Positions 62,257 to 64,000 of a DNA stretch of 64,000 nt are shown in pieces. The notes beneath the pieces were generated by a model that ran no database searches, was not told the DNA's origin, and saw nothing but the letters and a program-made list of their open reading frames with translations. This stretch comes from Nocardioides sp. Soil805. Lineage in GTDB: Bacteria > Actinomycetota > Actinomycetes > Propionibacteriales > Nocardioidaceae. Where the stretch lies: positions 2,044,003-2,108,002 of the forward strand of contig NZ_LMSU01000001.1 in the NCBI RefSeq assembly GCF_001429625.1. The letters run 5' to 3'. Position numbers and translations under genes: made by a program. How positions within the stretch are numbered: the stretch's first letter is position 1; every line of letters begins with the position of its first letter.

Positions 62257-62703
62257 GTGCCGACCGTCTCCGAGATCCACGTCGCCAAGGCGACCCGGCT
62301 GCCGATGCGCGCCGTCGGGCAGGTCGAGGTCGAGGAGGGCCGCGGGATCGTCGGCGACCGCTACCACGGCACGCGGCACCGGCACGTGACCGTGCAGAGC
62401 GCGACCGCGCTGGCCGAGTCGGCCGCGGTGTTCGGCCGCGACATCCCGGCCGCCCTGACCCGCCGCAACCTGACGCTCAGCGACGGCGTGGTGCCGCGCG
62501 AGCCGGGCGCGCGGATCCGGATCGGCGACGTGCTGCTCGAGGTGGTCCGGGTCGCGGCCCCGTGCAAGCTCCTCGACGACACCATCGGCGCGGGTGCCCA
62601 GGAGGCGCTGCGCCGCCGCGCCGGCTCGGTGTGCCGGGTGCTGGCGTCGGGCACCGTGCAGGTGGGCGACACGGTCGACCTCGCGCTGCCGCCGGGCGTG
62701 TGA
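62257..62703 (+). CDS. MOSC domain protein
   Basis: 148 residues from GTG 62257 (GTG 62248 is possible). The fold is shown by GIVGDRYHGTRHRHVTVQSATALAESAAVFG, TRRNLTLSDGV and LLEVVRVAAPCKLLDDTIGAGAQEALRR. MOSC domains carry or transfer sulfur for molybdenum-cofactor sulfuration and related detoxification (YiiM-like). The conserved Cys in the APCKLLD stretch fits. The molecular partner is unknown. Confidence 0.85.
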   Translation: MPTVSEIHVAKATRLPMRAVGQVEVEEGRGIVGDRYHGTRHRHVTVQSATALAESAAVFGRDIPAALTRRNLTLSDGVVPREPGARIRIGDVLLEVVRVAAPCKLLDDTIGAGAQEALRRRAGSVCRVLASGTVQVGDTVDLALPPGV

Positions 62704-62767
62704 CCCACGTCATCGGACGCGGGCCTCGATGTGCGCGCGCCGGTGGCGCGTCGTAACGTCGAGCGAC

Positions 62768-64000
62768 GTGAGCACGCGCGAGACGACACGGCAGCAGCCC
62801 TCCGACACCGGATTCCTCGGTCAGCCCTCCGTGCTGGCCAACCTCTTCGGCGTCGAGCTGTGGGAGCGGTTCAGCTTCTACGGCATGCAGGGGATCCTGC
62901 TGATCTACCTGTACTTCAGCGTCGCGGACGGCGGCCTCGGCATCGACCAGGCCACCGCGACCGGCATCGTCGGCGCCTACGGCGGGGCGGTCTACCTCTC
63001 CACGATCCTCGGCGCCTGGCTCGCCGACCGGCTGATCGGCGCGGAGCGCACGCTCTTCTACGCCGCGGTGACGGTGATGGCCGGGCACATCGCCCTCGCG
63101 CTCGTCCCGGGGCTCACCGGGGTCGGGATCGGCCTGGTGCTGATCGCGCTGGGCAGCGGCGGGGTCAAGGCCAACGCCACCTCGCTGGTCGGCTCGCTGT
63201 ACGACGAGCACGACGAGCGCCGCGACGCCGGCTTCTCGCTCTTCTACATGGGCATCAACATCGGCGCGCTGGTCGGACCACTCCTCACCGGGCTGCTCCA
63301 GAAGCAGTGGGGCTTCCACGTCGGCTTCGCCCTGGCCGCGGTCGGCATGGCCGCCGGCCTCGTGCAGTACACCCTCGGCCGGAGCAAGCTCCCCGAGGAG
63401 ACCCAGCACGTCCCCGACCCGCTGCCCGCCGACCAGCGCGTGCGGTACGCCGCCGGGCTGGGCGCCGTCGTCGCGCTCGTCGTGGTGCTGTGCCTGGTCG
63501 GCGTCATCACCGTCGAGCGGCTGGCCAACATCGTGATCGGGGTGAGCATCGTCGCCGCGATCGGGCTCTTCACGATGATGCTCGTGGACCGCGAGGTGCA
63601 GGGAGCCGAGCGTCGCCGGGTGCTGGCGATGATCCCGCTGTTCGCGTGCAGCGCGGTCTTCTGGTCGCTCTACCAGCAGCAGTTCACCGTGGTCACGATC
63701 TACGCCGACGAGCGGCTGGACCGCGACCTGTTCGGCTGGGAGATGCCGATCTCGTGGGTGCAGTCGATCAACCCGGTCTTCATCATCGTGCTGGCCGGCG
63801 TCTTCGCGACGATGTGGACCCGCCTCGGTGACCGGGCCCCGTCCACGCCGGTGAAGTTCGGGCTCTCCACGATCCTGATGGGCGTCGCGTTCTTCCTGTT
63901 CCTGGCGATGCCGTCGGGCGCGGGTGCCGTGCCGCTCCTCGGGCTGGCGCTGATCCTGCTGGTCTTCACCCTCGCCGAGCTGCTCATCTCGCCGGTGGGG
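62768..64000 (+). CDS. POT/PTR family peptide:H+ symporter (3' end outside window)
   Basis: 411 codons are visible from GTG 62768 without a stop. The POT signature is at the N-terminus: NLFGVELWERFSFYGMQGIL (the E-x-x-E-R-F-x-Y-Y-G proton-coupling motif), then GAYGGAVYLSTILGAWLADRLIG and the family region FSLFYMGINIGALVGPLL. It imports di- and tripeptides with protons. Around 14 helices are expected; about 11 are covered. Start choice is supported by family alignment from memory only. Confidence 0.9.
   Translation, partial: MSTRETTRQQPSDTGFLGQPSVLANLFGVELWERFSFYGMQGILLIYLYFSVADGGLGIDQATATGIVGAYGGAVYLSTILGAWLADRLIGAERTLFYAAVTVMAGHIALALVPGLTGVGIGLVLIALGSGGVKANATSLVGSLYDEHDERRDAGFSLFYMGINIGALVGPLLTGLLQKQWGFHVGFALAAVGMAAGLVQYTLGRSKLPEETQHVPDPLPADQRVRYAAGLGAVVALVVVLCLVGVITVERLANIVIGVSIVAAIGLFTMMLVDREVQGAERRRVLAMIPLFACSAVFWSLYQQQFTVVTIYADERLDRDLFGWEMPISWVQSINPVFIIVLAGVFATMWTRLGDRAPSTPVKFGLSTILMGVAFFLFLAMPSGAGAVPLLGLALILLVFTLAELLISPVG

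Overview
The window is 64 kb of very GC-rich DNA with strong G/C third-position bias, frequent GTG starts and many 4-bp GTGA stop/start overlaps. Gene content and order (sigM-pseudokinase-murJ-DUF6049 opposite cca; padR-ino1; class A PBP; FemX-like gene; rpsF-ssb-rpsR-rplI-MATE-dnaB) point to an actinobacterial chromosome, most likely Nocardioides or a close member of the Nocardioidaceae. I saw no tRNA, rRNA, insertion sequence, prophage or CRISPR array.

Layout. 1-8.3 kb: a leftward cell-envelope operon (DUF6049 membrane protein, MurJ, pseudokinase, SigM) divergent from CCA-adding enzyme and an SRPBCC protein. 8.3-9.7 kb: a REP-like repeat cluster and two collagen-like genes with duplicated leaders. 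9.7-17.6 kb: PadR regulator plus inositol-phosphate synthase, a bifunctional penicillin-binding protein, a membrane protein resembling GT87 glycosyltransferases, an alanine-racemase-like protein and a FemX-like peptidoglycan cross-bridge enzyme. 17.8-28 kb: galK, nfo, a Ser/Thr kinase, then the conserved rpsF-ssb-rpsR-rplI block with a probable S6:S18 leader, a MATE exporter, and dnaB preceded by 580 bp without a gene that holds several DnaA-box-like sites.

28-34.7 kb: acetyltransferases, a cupin, an acyl-CoA synthetase, a hydrolase, and a 62-residue ORF that joins the N-terminal arm of a contractile-tail sheath protein to a membrane helix. 34.8-40.5 kb: a probable dicarboxylate (malonate-like) module: TauE/SafE permease and GntR repressor, divergent from MatC carrier, class III CoA-transferase and a fused AccD-AccA-type carboxyltransferase with no biotin carboxylase or carrier. 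40.5-48 kb: regulators (TetR, MerR-DICT, FHA), oxidoreductases, a small mechanosensitive-channel-like protein, and three related tandem-repeat arrays that each begin at the stop codon of the gene before them.

48-64 kb: cardiolipin synthase, CorC/HlyC-type protein, DUF4118 protein, a BLUF photoreceptor, AtoE transporter, a maltose-acetyltransferase-like enzyme, a second Ser/Thr kinase, a GT-C membrane protein, an ECF42-type sigma factor with its YCII/DGPF partner, an SDR, a MOSC protein and a POT-family peptide transporter cut by the window end.

The common theme of the first 20 kb is building and controlling the cell wall; the middle is core replication and translation; the remainder is a mix of accessory metabolism, sensing and transport. 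The observations most worth follow-up are the sheath-arm/membrane-helix ORF, the carboxyltransferase module without biotin partners, the stop-codon-anchored repeat arrays, and the DnaA-box cluster before dnaB.
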